64,000 nucleotides of DNA from Frigidibacter mobilis (GCF_001620265.1 NZ_CP012661.1:1860001-1924000); one strand, 5' to 3'; shown: positions 19,415-28,663, counted from the first letter of the stretch. Program-made: numbers and translations. Notes: a model not told the origin generated them from the sequence alone.

Positions 19415-20199
19415 AGCCCGCCCTCCGCCTTGACCTTGTTCTTCAGCCCGGTGCCCAGATAGGCCTCGATCACCGCCTCGTTCTCCATGATATGCGCGGC
19501 CGAACCCTTGGCGAGCACCTTGCCCTCGGCCATGACGATCACCGGGTCGCAGAGGCGGCCGATGAAATCCATGTCATGCTCGATCACGCAGAAGGTATAG
19601 CCGCGTTCCTTGTTCAGGCGGACGATGGCATCGCCGATGGTGTTGAGCAGGGTGCGGTTCACCCCGGCGCCAACCTCGTCCAGGAACACCACCTTCGCCT
19701 CGACCATCATGGTGCGGCCCAGTTCCAGCAGCTTCTTCTGGCCACCCGACAGGTTCCCCGCCTTCTCGTCGGCCAGATGGCTAATGGTCAGGAAGTCTAG
19801 CACCTCATCGGCCTTGGCGCGCAGCGCGGCCTCCTCGGCCCGGATCGCACCGCGGCGGAACCAGGCGTTCCACAGCGTCTCGCCCGTTTGTGCGGCCGGA
19901 ACCATCATCAGGTTCTCGCGCACCGTCATCGAGGAAAACTCATGCGCGATCTGGAAGGTGCGCAGCAGCCCCTTGTGGAACAGCTCATGCGGGGCGAGGC
20001 CGGTGATATCTTCGCCGTCCATCGTGACACGGCCGGAAGTTGGTGGAAGAACGCCCGCTATCACGTTGAAAAGGGTTGATTTTCCGGCACCGTTCGGCCC
20101 GATCAACCCGGTGATGGACCCGGTGGCAATCTCCAGGCTCGCGCCGTCAACGGCCCGGAACCCGCCGAAATGCCTGTGCAAGTCTTCGACGACGATCAT
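19411..20199 (-). CDS. livG: ABC transporter ATP-binding protein (LivG type)
   Basis: A 262-residue ATPase of the LivG type, with Walker A GPNGAGKST at residues 34-42, signature NLSGGQKKLLELGR, Walker B VVFLDEVGAGV (Val replaces the usual Pro after DE) and the C-terminal IENEAVIEAYLG-like tail of this subfamily (ENEAVIEAYLGTG). The ATG at 20199 is chosen because AGGGGAAG lies 9 bases upstream and the protein then starts right at the ATPase fold; an in-frame start at 20250 is less likely. It follows the binding-protein gene after a terminator-like hairpin. Confidence 0.92.
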   Translation of the reverse strand: MIVVEDLHRHFGGFRAVDGASLEIATGSITGLIGPNGAGKSTLFNVIAGVLPPTSGRVTMDGEDITGLAPHELFHKGLLRTFQIAHEFSSMTVRENLMMVPAAQTGETLWNAWFRRGAIRAEEAALRAKADEVLDFLTISHLADEKAGNLSGGQKKLLELGRTMMVEAKVVFLDEVGAGVNRTLLNTIGDAIVRLNKERGYTFCVIEHDMDFIGRLCDPVIVMAEGKVLAKGSAAHIMENEAVIEAYLGTGLKNKVKAEGGL

Positions 20200-20263
20200 C
20201 TGTTTCGCGCTTCCCCTGACTTCACACTTTAGGTGAAGAATGCCCTTCAAAGGCTTGATTTTT

Positions 20264-20296
20264 ATGGAAAAGCAGCCCGGAACATGCCCGGGCTGC
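20264..20296 (-). terminator. hairpin terminator after the binding-protein gene, inside the transporter operon
   Basis: On the minus strand: perfect 9-base arms GCAGCCCGG/CCGGGCTGC with a 7-base loop, followed by TTTTCC. It lies 22 bases after the binding-protein stop and before livG. Partial readthrough would give more binding protein than membrane and ATPase subunits, a common arrangement in ABC operons. Confidence 0.7.
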
Positions 20297-20317
20297 CCTC
20301 AAACTGTGCCGCAGAGA

Positions 20318-21502
20318 TCAGCGGTAGCCGACTTCCGTCAGCTTGCCGTCCTTGAACTCGATCTCGCGGTAGGAGCCGGAGCTTTCGCCGGCGCCGATCA
20401 GTTCCACGGCCGTGGCGCCGACATAGTCGATGTCGGTGCCCGCGGCGATCAGGTCCAGCGCCTTGGCCAGCTCGCCCGGCAGGATCGGCTCGCCCGGTGC
20501 GTTGGCCACGTCCATCACGCTGTCTTTCCAGACCGCCGGATCCGAGGTGCCGGCCTTGGCCATTGCCAGCATCATCAGCGCCGCCGCGTCATAGCTTTCC
20601 GGCGCGAAGGCGGTGGTGCCGTCAAAGCCGGCTTCGCTTGCCATTGCGATGAAGGCATCGCGGCCCGCGCCGGCAGCGGCCGGGTTCTGGCCGAACGAGC
20701 CTTCGATTTCCGCGCCGAAGCCGGTTTCCAGCGAGGAGCCGACCATGCCGTCGGGGAACATGAAGGTGTCGAAGGCGCCGCTGTCGATCGCGCCGCGCAG
20801 CACACCGCCGCCGCCCTGGTCGACATAGCCGGCAACCACCAGAACTTCGCCGCCGGCCGAGGCCAGCGCGCCGACTTCGGCCGAGTAGTCGGCCTTGCCG
20901 TCTTCATGCGGCGAGTTGATCGTGACCTTGCCGCCGGCCGCCTCGAAAGCCGCCTGGAAGCTGTCGGCCAGACCCTTGCCATAGTCGTTGTTGGTGTAGG
21001 TGACAGCCACTTCCTTGATGCCGCGATCGCCCAGGATCTCGGTCATCACCACGCCCTGGCGCGCATCCGACGGCGAGGTGCGGAAGAACAGGCCGTTGTC
21101 CTCCAGCGTCGAGAGCGCCGGCGAGGTGGCCGAGGGCGAGATCATCACGATGCCGTTCGGCATGGCGACGTTCTGCAGCGTCGCGGTGGTTTCACCCGAG
21201 CACATGCCGCCCATGATGCCCTTGACGCGGTCCGAGGTGACGATGCGTTCCACGGCCGCGGTGGCGGCGGCGGCGTCGATGCAGGTGCTGTCGGCGCGCA
21301 CGGCGGTCACGGTCGAGCCGTCCAGCAGCTTGCCGGAGTCGGTCACTTCCTTCATCGCCAGTTCGGCGGCCTCGGCCATCGGGCCGGCCATCGATTCGAG
21401 CGGGCCGGTGAACCCCACCGAGATCCCCAGCTTGATGTCTTCGGCGCCGGCGGCCCCGGCGACCAGCGCCGTTGCAGCGGTGGCCAGAAGCAGTTTCTTC
21501 AT
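20318..21502 (-). CDS. periplasmic substrate-binding protein of LIV-type ABC transporter
   Basis: A 394-residue periplasmic binding protein (Peripla_BP_6, LivJ/LivK-like). The signal peptide MKKLLLATAATALVAGAAGA is clear, and the mature protein begins EDIKLGISVGFTGPLE, the typical first strand and loop of this fold. Segments such as VKGIMGGMCSGETTA and MISPSATSPAL match the ligand-contact loops of the family. The ligand cannot be assigned; the dehydrogenase gene downstream suggests an N-methylated amine or amino acid. The ATG at 21502 is preferred because the signal peptide starts there; the frame is open upstream but non-coding in character. Confidence 0.9.
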   Translation of the reverse strand: MKKLLLATAATALVAGAAGAEDIKLGISVGFTGPLESMAGPMAEAAELAMKEVTDSGKLLDGSTVTAVRADSTCIDAAAATAAVERIVTSDRVKGIMGGMCSGETTATLQNVAMPNGIVMISPSATSPALSTLEDNGLFFRTSPSDARQGVVMTEILGDRGIKEVAVTYTNNDYGKGLADSFQAAFEAAGGKVTINSPHEDGKADYSAEVGALASAGGEVLVVAGYVDQGGGGVLRGAIDSGAFDTFMFPDGMVGSSLETGFGAEIEGSFGQNPAAAGAGRDAFIAMASEAGFDGTTAFAPESYDAAALMMLAMAKAGTSDPAVWKDSVMDVANAPGEPILPGELAKALDLIAAGTDIDYVGATAVELIGAGESSGSYREIEFKDGKLTEVGYR

Positions 21503-21617
21503 GACGTCTCTCCCATGTTGGAACGTTGTCCTGTTGGTCAAACTAGACGGGGAATTTTGGATTGTGAAGCTGAGAACCGGGGCCGCGGCATCTTCCGAAG
21601 ATACCGGCGCCGGTAAA

Positions 21618-22139
21618 TCAGGCAGTGCTGCCGGCAGATCGGGCGCGGGGCAGCGACAGAAAGACGCTGCCGGTCCAGACGCCTTCCACCTCGAAGGTGT
21701 TTTCCGCGCTGCCGGTACGCACGAATCCCAGCCGCTCCAGCAGCCGCAGCGAGGCGGCGTTGCGCGGATCGCAATCCGCGGTGATGGCGGCAAGGTCCGG
21801 GAAGCGGGCGAAGGCGCGCGGCAGGATGGTCGCCATCGCCTCGAAGGCATAGCCGTTGCCCCAGACATCGGGGTGGAAGATATAGCCGACCTCGTCCCTT
21901 CGCCAGCAGCCGGCCTTGCCGATCACCCGTCCGGGTGCGGCGCGCAGTTCCACCATGTATTCTTCGGCCTCGGGCACCGAGGCCACCATCCCGGTCAGGT
22001 AGCGCAGGGTGCGCTCGGTTCCGGCATGGGCGGCGTGCGACCAGTAGCGCATCGCCCGCGGGTCCGACATGACCCGGTGCAGATCGTCAAGATCCTCCAT
22101 CCGCGCGGGGCGCAGGATCAGTCGCTCGGTCAGGATCAT
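21618..22139 (-). CDS. GNAT family N-acetyltransferase
   Basis: A 173-residue acetyltransferase of the RimJ/RimL-like GNAT group, starting MILTERLILRPARMEDLDDL and containing the acetyl-CoA-binding region VGYIFHPDVWGNGYAFEA and the ENxxSxRLLERLGF-like block (RNAASLRLLERLGFV). These enzymes acetylate the N-terminus of proteins or small amines; the substrate is unknown here. The gene starts 11 bases after the GlxA-type regulator and may be co-transcribed with it. ATG at 22139 is chosen because it aligns with the family start. Confidence 0.85.
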   Translation of the reverse strand: MILTERLILRPARMEDLDDLHRVMSDPRAMRYWSHAAHAGTERTLRYLTGMVASVPEAEEYMVELRAAPGRVIGKAGCWRRDEVGYIFHPDVWGNGYAFEAMATILPRAFARFPDLAAITADCDPRNAASLRLLERLGFVRTGSAENTFEVEGVWTGSVFLSLPRARSAGSTA

Positions 22140-22150
22140 TCCGCCGCCCG

Positions 22151-23308
22151 TCAGATCGACAGCCGCGGCGCCGTGCCGGGCTGGCTGCCGTGGCTGCCGC
22201 GCTCGCGGTAGGGGGTGGTGGCGTAATGGGCGCGGTAGCATTTCGAGAAATGCGACGGGCTGGCAAAGCCGCAGGCCAGCGCCACGTTGATGACGCTCAT
22301 GTCAGTTTGCATCAGCAGGTTGCGGGCCTTCTGCAACCGCAGCTCCATGTAATAGCGCTTGGGCGAGCGGTTGAGGTAGCGGCGGAACAGCCGTTCGAGC
22401 TGGCGGGTGGACATGCCGACATCCTCGGCCAGGTCGGCGGGGCTGATCGGCTCCTCGATGCTGGCCTCCATCATCTGGATCACCTGGCTGAGCTTGGGGT
22501 GGCGCACGCCGATGCGGGTGGGGATCGACAGGCGCTGCGTGTCCTGGTCGGTGCGGATGGCGGAGTAGATCAGCTGGTCGGCCACGGTATTGGCCAGATC
22601 CTCGCCATGATCCTCGGCGATCAGCTTCAGCATCAGGTCGATGGAGGCGGTGCCGCCGGCGGTGGTCAGGCGGTTGCCATCGACCACGAAGACCGACTTG
22701 GTCAGCTTCACCTCGTCGAACTCCTCCAGAAAGCTGTCCTGATTCTCCCAGTGGATCGTGGCGCGGCGTCCGTCGAGCAGGCCGGCCTTCGCCACCGCCC
22801 AGGCCCCGGTGCACAACCCGCCGATGCTGGCCCCGCGCCGCGCCTCGCGCCGCAGCCAGTTCAGGATCGGCCGGGTGGTCGCCTCGGCCACGTCGATGCC
22901 GCCGCAGACCAGCACGGTATCTTCGCGGTCGATCTCGTCCAGCCCCATGTCGAGCCGGAAGGCGGCGCCGTTGGAGCAGACCGCCTCGCCGCCGCCTTCG
23001 CCCGCCAGCTTCCAGGTGTAGAGCGGCTGGCCCGAGACGCGGTTGGCGATGCGCAGCGGTTCGATGGCGCCGGCGAAGGACAGCATGGTGAAGCGGTCCA
23101 GCAGCAGGAAGATGAAGCGCCGGGTGCGCACCGGATCGCGGCTCGCCTCGCGCCCGCCGCGCGGGGCAGGCTTTTGCGACAGCGATCCCGCCTCGCGCCC
23201 ACGGGCGGTGGCGGACAGGGGTGACGCGCTGCCCGCCGGGGCAGGGGCCGCCGCCGCTGAAATTCCGTTTTGGGTGCCGTGGAAGGTGCCCGGAAGGCGT
23301 GCGCGCAT
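22151..23308 (-). CDS. GlxA/GbdR-type transcriptional regulator (DJ-1/PfpI plus AraC HTH)
   Basis: A 385-residue regulator. Residues about 63-240 form a DJ-1/PfpI-like class I glutamine-amidotransferase sensor domain (RFIFLLLDRFTMLSFAGAIE, with GGLCTGAWAVAKAGLL at the nucleophile-elbow position). Residues about 275-370 are an AraC-type double helix-turn-helix (STRQLERLFRRYLNRSP and INVALACGFASPSHFSKCYR). In Pseudomonas the relative GbdR senses dimethylglycine and glycine betaine; the neighbouring dimethylglycine dehydrogenase-like gene fits that role, but this is inference. The first 60 residues are low-complexity, so the true start may be internal. Confidence 0.85.
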   Translation of the reverse strand: MRARLPGTFHGTQNGISAAAAPAPAGSASPLSATARGREAGSLSQKPAPRGGREASRDPVRTRRFIFLLLDRFTMLSFAGAIEPLRIANRVSGQPLYTWKLAGEGGGEAVCSNGAAFRLDMGLDEIDREDTVLVCGGIDVAEATTRPILNWLRREARRGASIGGLCTGAWAVAKAGLLDGRRATIHWENQDSFLEEFDEVKLTKSVFVVDGNRLTTAGGTASIDLMLKLIAEDHGEDLANTVADQLIYSAIRTDQDTQRLSIPTRIGVRHPKLSQVIQMMEASIEEPISPADLAEDVGMSTRQLERLFRRYLNRSPKRYYMELRLQKARNLLMQTDMSVINVALACGFASPSHFSKCYRAHYATTPYRERGSHGSQPGTAPRLSI

Positions 23309-23480
23309 TTTGCGACCCGTATATGTCGTTTTGACGCAGACAATCAGGGAACCCTGCGCCGTTCAAGGGGCGTTTTTTTGGGGGGGCGCGAGAGCTTTGC
23401 AGGTCTGTCATGCCGCGCGAAGGATTGCCTCTCTCCGATCTGACCTTCCTTTGCCCGGAACAAGGCGCCTTGGCGCCGCC

Positions 23481-23518
23481 GGGCAGCGCCCGTCCGCCCC
23501 CCCGGGCGGGCGCTGCCC
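23481..23518 (+). repeat. 12-bp perfect inverted repeat upstream of DAHP synthase
   Basis: Arms GGGCAGCGCCCG (23481-23492) and CGGGCGCTGCCC (23507-23518), with a 14-base C-rich loop. It precedes the putative promoter. It could terminate a transcript coming from upstream or be a member of a repeat family; no second copy was found in the window. Confidence 0.55.
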
Positions 23519-23545
23519 TCTGTTTGGGCATTTCGTGCATGGGGT

Positions 23546-23573
23546 TTGCACCGCGGGCCGGGCGCGCTATAAG
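23546..23573 (+). promoter_or_regulatory. sigma70-like promoter for DAHP synthase
   Basis: TTGCAC, a 16-base spacer, then TATAAG, followed by GCCCGGGC and an AGGCGAGGAG ribosome-binding region before the ATG at 23609. Transcription would start near 23580. Confidence 0.45.
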
Positions 23574-23608
23574 CCCGGGCGTTATCGCTGAAGGCGAGGA
23601 GAAGACCG

Positions 23609-24979
23609 ATGACCAAGGCCTGGACCAAATCCGACTGGCGCGCAAAGCCGCGGGTGCAGATGCCCGACTATCCCGATCAGGGTGCGCTGAAGGCCGTGGA
23701 GGCGCAGCTTGCCGCCTATCCGCCGCTGGTCTTTGCGGGCGAGGCGCGCAAGCTGAAGGCGACGCTGGCCGAGGTCGGGGCAGGGCGGGCGTTCCTGTTG
23801 CAGGGCGGCGACTGCGCCGAGAGCTTTGCCGAATTCTCTGCCGACAACATCCGCGATACCTTCAAGGTGATGCTGCAGATGGCGATCGTGCTGACCTGGG
23901 GCGCCAAGCTGCCGGTGGTGAAGGTCGGCCGCATGGCCGGGCAATTCGCCAAGCCGCGCTCGGCGCCGACGGAAATGGCTGGCGGGCAGGAGCTTCCCAG
24001 CTACCGCGGCGACATCATCAACGGCTTCGACTTCACCCCCGAGGCGCGGATCCCCGATCCGGCGCGGATGCTGCAGGCCTATACGCAAGCCGCGGCCAGC
24101 CTGAACCTGCTGCGCGCCTTTTCGACCGGCGGCTATGCCGATATCCACCGCGTTCAAAGCTGGATCGCCGGCTTCACCGACGAGGAGGAGGCGCAGCGCT
24201 ACCGCGCCGTAGCCGAACGCATTTCCGACGCGATGGATTTCATGGCGGCGGCCGGCGTCACTTCGGAAACCGCGCATGAGCTTGGCAAGGTGGATTTCTA
24301 CACCAGCCACGAAGCCCTGCTGCTGGAATATGAAGAGGCGCTGTGCCGGATCGACAGCACCACCGGCCTGCCGGTGGCGGGTTCGGGCCACATGATCTGG
24401 ATCGGCGACCGCACGCGGCAGCCGGACGGCGCGCATGTGGAGTTCTGCCGCGGCGTGCAGAACCCCATCGGCCTGAAATGCGGGCCCTCGACCACGACCG
24501 AGGATCTGAAGGTGCTGATGGCCAAGCTGAATCCGGCGAACGAGGCCGGGCGGCTGACGCTGATCGCGCGCTTTGGCGCCGGCAAGGTCGCCGACCATCT
24601 GCCGCGGCTGATCCAGACCGTGCAGTCCGAAGGCGCGAATGTGGTGTGGTCGTGCGATCCGATGCATGGCAACACCATCAAGGCCGCCTCGGGCTACAAG
24701 ACCCGGCCGTTCGAAAGCGTGCTGCGCGAGGTGCGCGAGTTCTTCGGCATCCACAAGGCCGAGGGCACCATCCCCGGCGGCGTGCATTTCGAGATGACCG
24801 GCAAGGACGTGACCGAATGCACCGGCGGCGTGCGGGCGGTGACGGATGAAGACCTGTCCTCGCGCTATCATACCTCCTGCGATCCGCGGCTGAACGCCAG
24901 CCAGGCGCTGGAACTGGCCTTTCTGGTGGCGGAAGAACTGAACGACCGCCGCGCCCTGCGCCGCGCCGCCGGCTTCTGA
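23609..24979 (+). CDS. aroF: 3-deoxy-7-phosphoheptulonate synthase, class II
   Basis: A 456-residue plant-type (class II) DAHP synthase, condensing phosphoenolpyruvate and erythrose 4-phosphate as the first step of aromatic amino acid synthesis. The conserved QGGDCAESF segment (metal-binding Cys), [13 protein letters not shown], the [18 protein letters not shown] region and the C-terminal GGVHFEMTG block are all present, and length matches the family. A GAGGAG ribosome-binding site precedes the ATG. The gene is alone, with its own promoter-like sequence and terminator. The gene symbol varies between genomes (aroF, aroG or aroH). Confidence 0.95.
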   Translation: MTKAWTKSDWRAKPRVQMPDYPDQGALKAVEAQLAAYPPLVFAGEARKLKATLAEVGAGRAFLLQGGDCAESFAEFSADNIRDTFKVMLQMAIVLTWGAKLPVVKVGRMAGQFAKPRSAPTEMAGGQELPSYRGDIINGFDFTPEARIPDPARMLQAYTQAAASLNLLRAFSTGGYADIHRVQSWIAGFTDEEEAQRYRAVAERISDAMDFMAAAGVTSETAHELGKVDFYTSHEALLLEYEEALCRIDSTTGLPVAGSGHMIWIGDRTRQPDGAHVEFCRGVQNPIGLKCGPSTTTEDLKVLMAKLNPANEAGRLTLIARFGAGKVADHLPRLIQTVQSEGANVVWSCDPMHGNTIKAASGYKTRPFESVLREVREFFGIHKAEGTIPGGVHFEMTGKDVTECTGGVRAVTDEDLSSRYHTSCDPRLNASQALELAFLVAEELNDRRALRRAAGF

Positions 24980-25002
24980 CCGGCGCCGCAGATCGACACA
25001 GC

Positions 25003-25029
25003 AAGGGCCGGGAGCGATCCCGGCCCTTT
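25003..25029 (+). terminator. intrinsic terminator after DAHP synthase
   Basis: Perfect 10-base stem AAGGGCCGGG/CCCGGCCCTT with a 6-base loop, followed by a short T stretch, 24 bases after the stop codon. Confidence 0.75.
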
Positions 25030-25151
25030 GCATGTCTGGCCGCTGCCCCGCCCGCGCTCCCTGCCGCGACATGTCTGTTCGTCGCATTCCCTACAGAGGG
25101 CAGTTCTCATAATGGTGAGCGAATCGAGGCGTGTCTGGGAAGGGGACCCGA

Positions 25152-25622
25152 ATGCTGCAGTTGATGACTCACAAGGCGCGGGTGCTCGACATCCCGCCCG
25201 CCCGCCGGCGCGAGCGGATCGAGGTGGGGCGCATCGTCGAGGTGCGCCTGCTGGGCGACGGGGCGGGCGAGGGGCAGATCGAGGCGCGGGTGCAAAGCCG
25301 GGGTTGGCTTGCCGGCCTGTTCGGGCGCCGCTGGCTGCCCTTCGGCAAGATCGAGCCCTATGCGCCGCGCGGCCTTGTCGCCTGCCTGGCCCGCGCCGAC
25401 AGGATCCGCTGCCGGGTGGTCGAGGTCTCGCCCCGGCATCTGTGGGCCGACCCGGACCAGCCGGAAGTCTATGTCTCGCTTTGGGCCGATCTGCCCGAGG
25501 TGATGCTGCCGACCTCGTCCACCCTGCGCCGGGCACTGACCGGCCCCGGGCCGCGGAGCGCACTGGCAAACAGCCTTCAGCAGATTGCAGACGAACCGGG
25601 CGCAGAACCCGGCATGGCCTGA
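25152..25622 (+). CDS. hypothetical protein
   Basis: A 156-residue soluble protein rich in Arg, Leu and Glu, without signal peptide or membrane segment. It begins MLQLMTHKARVLDIPPARRR, has a beta-rich middle (IEVGRIVEVRLLGDG, IRCRVVEVSPRHLWADP) and a Pro/Gly-rich tail. I do not recognise a family. Codon bias matches the neighbours, which supports it being real. ATG at 25152 is chosen (GGAAGGGG lies 6 bases upstream); GTG at 25131 is an alternative. It converges on the PAS-domain gene with a 15-base gap. Confidence 0.65.
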   Translation: MLQLMTHKARVLDIPPARRRERIEVGRIVEVRLLGDGAGEGQIEARVQSRGWLAGLFGRRWLPFGKIEPYAPRGLVACLARADRIRCRVVEVSPRHLWADPDQPEVYVSLWADLPEVMLPTSSTLRRALTGPGPRSALANSLQQIADEPGAEPGMA

Positions 25623-25637
25623 CCCACGCCCATCCCG

Positions 25638-26303
25638 TCAGGATCGGTCGGAGCGCACCAGCCGCAGCATCGCCCGCCGCTCTTCGGGCGTGGCGGCTTC
25701 GATCCGCGGCGTGGCGGCGGGCGCCGGCAAAGGCGCTGGCCGGAACGCCGGGGCGGGTTCGGCAAAACCGGCCATCCGTTCCCGGGCCGGCTGCGGGGCA
25801 GCCTGCGACGCGCCCTCGATCCGGGTCACGCTGTCGCCGATCACATCGAACCGGCGCGGGGCCCGGCCGATCTGGCCATCGGCGACAAGGCAGCCAAGCG
25901 CCCGTGTCACATCGCCGAGGTCACTTTTCAGCGGCAGGATCAGCATCCTGGCCTGCAGCTCCGGCTTGCCGAAGCCGCCTTCGCCGGCCAGGGTCAGCTC
26001 GGCAATCTCGGGGCCCTGAAACACCCCCTCCAGCAGCGCCGCCACCCGGGACCGCACCTTGGGGGTGAAGAACGCGGTCATCGGCATACCCCGCACCTCC
26101 ATTCCCATCAGATCGCTGAGGTGCATCCCCGCCAGCCGGAACCGGGCAATCGAGGGCGCGATCCGTTCGAGGATGAAGGCGTATTCCAGCGCCCGATCAA
26201 TGCCGCGCGGATCCACCGCGGCACGCAGTGGCACGCCTCGGCCTCCGCGCAGCCCTTCCCAATAGCCACGCAGCTCACTCGTTACCTGAAACCGCTTGTC
26301 CAT
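25638..26303 (-). CDS. PAS domain-containing protein (PAS_5 family)
   Basis: A 221-residue protein of the alphaproteobacterial PAS_5 family (PF07310). The N-terminal 140 residues show the family pattern RFQVTSELRGYWEGLRGGR, then DPRGIDRALEYAFILERI and LAGMHLSDLMGMEVRGMP, a PAS-like fold that may sense small ligands. The C-terminal 80 residues are Pro/Ala-rich and probably disordered. Function is unknown; flagellar or cell-cycle-linked roles have been suggested for relatives but cannot be inferred here. ATG at 26303 gives MDKRFQVTSE; a GTG at 26342 would add 13 residues. Confidence 0.8.
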   Translation of the reverse strand: MDKRFQVTSELRGYWEGLRGGRGVPLRAAVDPRGIDRALEYAFILERIAPSIARFRLAGMHLSDLMGMEVRGMPMTAFFTPKVRSRVAALLEGVFQGPEIAELTLAGEGGFGKPELQARMLILPLKSDLGDVTRALGCLVADGQIGRAPRRFDVIGDSVTRIEGASQAAPQPARERMAGFAEPAPAFRPAPLPAPAATPRIEAATPEERRAMLRLVRSDRS

Positions 26304-26424
26304 GACCAATCCCGTCCGCACCGCGATTGCGATGACCTTCACGCTTTGTTAACCGTGGGCAAGAATGCTTACCCAAGCATTAATATACCCAGCGATGCGC
26401 GGTTTTGGCGCGGAAAGTTTCAAA

Positions 26425-27369
26425 ATGGTTAAGCCGGCACCTGACCAGATCCCCGCTCCGCCGGGCTGCGCCCTGCGCTCGATGACCGGCTTTGCCAGCC
26501 TGCGAGGCGGCACCGAAGGTGCGGCCGGCTGGCTGTGGGAGATACGATCGGTCAACGGCAAGGGGCTGGATCTGCGGCTGCGGCTGCCCGAGGGCATCGA
26601 GGGGCTGGAACCCGCGCTGCGGGGCCTGCTGACCATGCGCATCGCCCGCGGTTCGGTCTCGGTCTCGCTGCGGTTGCAGCGCGGGGCCGGAGGCGAGGTG
26701 CTGCGGGTGAACGCCGTGGGCCTTGCTGCGGCGGTGGCGGCTCTGGCGCAGGCAGAGGCGGCAGCGCAGGCCAGCGGGTTGCCGACGGCGCCAGTCAGCC
26801 CGGCGGAGATCCTGGCGCTGCGCGGCGTGCTGGAGCAGTGCCCCGAGGCCGAGGCGCCGGGCAGCGCCGCGCTGCAAAAGGCGCTGCTGGCCGATATAGA
26901 CCCGCTGATCGACGCCTTTGACGCGATGCGCGCCGCCGAAGGCGCGGCACTGGCCGCCCTCATCACCGCGCAGTTGGACCGCGTGGCGGCGCTGGCCGCC
27001 GAGGCGCGCATCGCCGCCGAGGCCCGGCGCGACGAGGCGGCAGCCGCCCTGCGTGCGGCGATGGCGCGGGTGATGGCGGCGGAAAGCTGCGCCGACCCGG
27101 CCCGGGTGGCGCAGGAGGTGGCGCTGCTGGCGGTGAAATCCGATGTCACGGAAGAGCTGGATCGGCTGGACGCGCATGTGACGGCGGCGCGGGCGCTCAT
27201 GGCCGCGGCGGGGCCGGTGGGCCGCAAGTTCGACTTCCTGATCCAGGAGTTCATGCGCGAGGCCAATACGCTTTGCGCCAAGGCCGGCAATCCGTCGCTG
27301 ACGGGGATCGGGCTTGACCTCAAGCACGTCATCGACCAGATGCGCGAACAGGTTCAGAACGTCGAATGA
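26425..27369 (+). CDS. yicC: YicC family endoribonuclease-like protein
   Basis: A 314-residue YicC-family protein (YicC_N plus DUF1732), a group shown in E. coli to act on RNA. The core starts at LRSMTGFAS near residue 18, which is where most YicC proteins begin, and ends with the diagnostic [16 protein letters not shown] and a following K-AGNPSLTG...[12 protein letters not shown] tail. The preferred ATG at 26425 has GGAAAG upstream; earlier in-frame ATGs at 26365 and 26395 are possible. It lies 19 bases upstream of gmk, a common neighbour of yicC. Confidence 0.88.
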   Translation: MVKPAPDQIPAPPGCALRSMTGFASLRGGTEGAAGWLWEIRSVNGKGLDLRLRLPEGIEGLEPALRGLLTMRIARGSVSVSLRLQRGAGGEVLRVNAVGLAAAVAALAQAEAAAQASGLPTAPVSPAEILALRGVLEQCPEAEAPGSAALQKALLADIDPLIDAFDAMRAAEGAALAALITAQLDRVAALAAEARIAAEARRDEAAAALRAAMARVMAAESCADPARVAQEVALLAVKSDVTEELDRLDAHVTAARALMAAAGPVGRKFDFLIQEFMREANTLCAKAGNPSLTGIGLDLKHVIDQMREQVQNVE

Positions 27370-27388
27370 CGCCAGAAGGAAAGCGCCC

Positions 27389-28045
27389 ATGACCGCCGAT
27401 ATCCGCCGCAAGGGGCTGCTGCTGATCCTGTCCTCGCCGTCCGGCGCGGGAAAGTCCACGCTGTCGAAACGGCTGATGGTGCGCGAGCCGTCCCTGCAAT
27501 TCTCGGTCTCGGCCACGACCCGGCCGCCGCGCCCCGGCGAGGTTGACGGGCGCGACTACATCTTCCGCTCGCCCGAAGAGTTTCAGGCGATGGTCGCGGG
27601 CGGCGAGATGCTGGAACATGCCGAGGTGTTCGGCAATTTCTACGGCAGCCCCCGCGCCCCGGTGGACCGCGCGATGGCCGAAGGCCGCGACACGCTGTTC
27701 GACGTCGACTGGCAGGGCGGCCAGCAGATCCGCTCGTCGGCACTTGGCCGCGAGGTGGTCTCGGTGTTCATCCTTCCGCCCTCGATGGCCGAGCTGGAAA
27801 GCCGGCTGCGCGGCCGCGCGCAGGACAGCGACGCGGTGATCGCCGGACGGATGGAAAAGTCGCTCGGAGAGATCAGCCGCTGGAGCGAGTACGACTATGT
27901 GCTGGTGAACCGCGACATCGACGAGACCGAGGCGGAGTTGCGCACGATCCTGGCCGCCGAGCGCCTGCGCCGCGAGCGCCAGCCCTGGCTGATGGAGTTC
28001 GTGCGCGGGCTGAACGCCGAATATGGCGCGGGAGAAGACCGATGA
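27389..28045 (+). CDS. gmk: guanylate kinase
   Basis: A 218-residue nucleotide kinase converting GMP and ATP to GDP and ADP. The P-loop [10 protein letters not shown] is near residue 16, followed by the GMP-binding segment [19 protein letters not shown] and the [11 protein letters not shown] region. Length is standard. The start ATG follows yicC by 19 bases and the end overlaps the gamma carbonic anhydrase-like gene by 4 bases (ATGA), indicating one operon. Confidence 0.95.
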   Translation: MTADIRRKGLLLILSSPSGAGKSTLSKRLMVREPSLQFSVSATTRPPRPGEVDGRDYIFRSPEEFQAMVAGGEMLEHAEVFGNFYGSPRAPVDRAMAEGRDTLFDVDWQGGQQIRSSALGREVVSVFILPPSMAELESRLRGRAQDSDAVIAGRMEKSLGEISRWSEYDYVLVNRDIDETEAELRTILAAERLRRERQPWLMEFVRGLNAEYGAGEDR

Positions 28046-28560
28046 TCTACGCCCTTGACGGGATCGCGCCCGAGATTGCCGCGGATGCCTGGGTCGCGCC
28101 CGGCGCGCATCTGATCGGCAAGGTGGTGCTGGAGGCAGGTGCCAGCGTCTGGTTCGGCGCCGTGCTGCGCGGCGACAATGAAGAGATCCGCGTCGGCGCC
28201 GGGTCCAATGTTCAGGAGAATGTCGTCTGCCACACCGACATGGGCTTTCCGCTGGTGATCGGCGCCAACTGCACCATCGGCCACAAGGCGATGCTGCATG
28301 GCTGCACCATCGGCGAGGGCAGCCTGATCGGCATGGGCGCCACCGTGCTCAACGGCGCCAGGATCGGCCGCGGCTGCCTGATCGGCGCCGGGGCGCTGGT
28401 GACGGAAGGGAAAGAGATCCCCGATGGCAGCCTGGTGATGGGAAGCCCTGGCAAGGTGGTGCGGATGCTGGACGAGGCGGCGCAGGCGGGGCTGCTGCGA
28501 TCGGCGGCGGGCTATCGCAGGAATGCAGCAAGGTTCCGCGCAGGGCTGAAAGAGATTTGA
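28042..28560 (+). CDS. gamma carbonic anhydrase family protein
   Basis: A 172-residue left-handed beta-helix protein of the YrdA/PaaY/gamma-CA group. Hexapeptide repeats run from about residue 15 to 130, with the metal-ligand histidines in VCHTD and IGHKAMLHG. Trimer formation and a metal ion between subunits are expected from the family; many members have weak or no carbonic anhydrase activity, so the reaction is not certain. Its start overlaps gmk by 4 bases. Confidence 0.88.
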   Translation: MIYALDGIAPEIAADAWVAPGAHLIGKVVLEAGASVWFGAVLRGDNEEIRVGAGSNVQENVVCHTDMGFPLVIGANCTIGHKAMLHGCTIGEGSLIGMGATVLNGARIGRGCLIGAGALVTEGKEIPDGSLVMGSPGKVVRMLDEAAQAGLLRSAAGYRRNAARFRAGLKEI

Positions 28561-28594
28561 GGCCAGCGAGTTGCAGGGCGTTTTGCAGATTTCA

Positions 28595-28627
28595 GGTTAC
28601 ATTTCTGTCACAAACATCTGACAAGTC
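28595..28627 (+). promoter_or_regulatory. Pho-box-like repeats upstream of phoR (weak)
   Basis: The stretch contains GTTACAT, CTGTCAC and CTGACAA in a row, resembling half-sites of a PhoB box (CTGTCAT-like repeats), but the spacings are about 9 and 13 bases instead of the usual 11. Its place 37 bases before phoR makes autoregulation by PhoB attractive but unproven. Confidence 0.3.
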
Positions 28628-28663
28628 AGGAGAACTCGCCTTTTTCGGGCGCCGGAGGACAGC

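Larger units (their letters stand above)
23309..23608. other. 300-bp intergenic region upstream of DAHP synthase
   Basis: No gene seen. It contains a T7-G7 homopolymer pair (near 23373-23386), the strong inverted repeat at 23481-23518 and a sigma70-like promoter at 23546-23573. Confidence 0.5.

Noticed and set aside
28595..28627. A canonical PhoB binding site upstream of phoR
   Set aside because: The half-sites do not have the required 11-base spacing; kept only as a weak feature.
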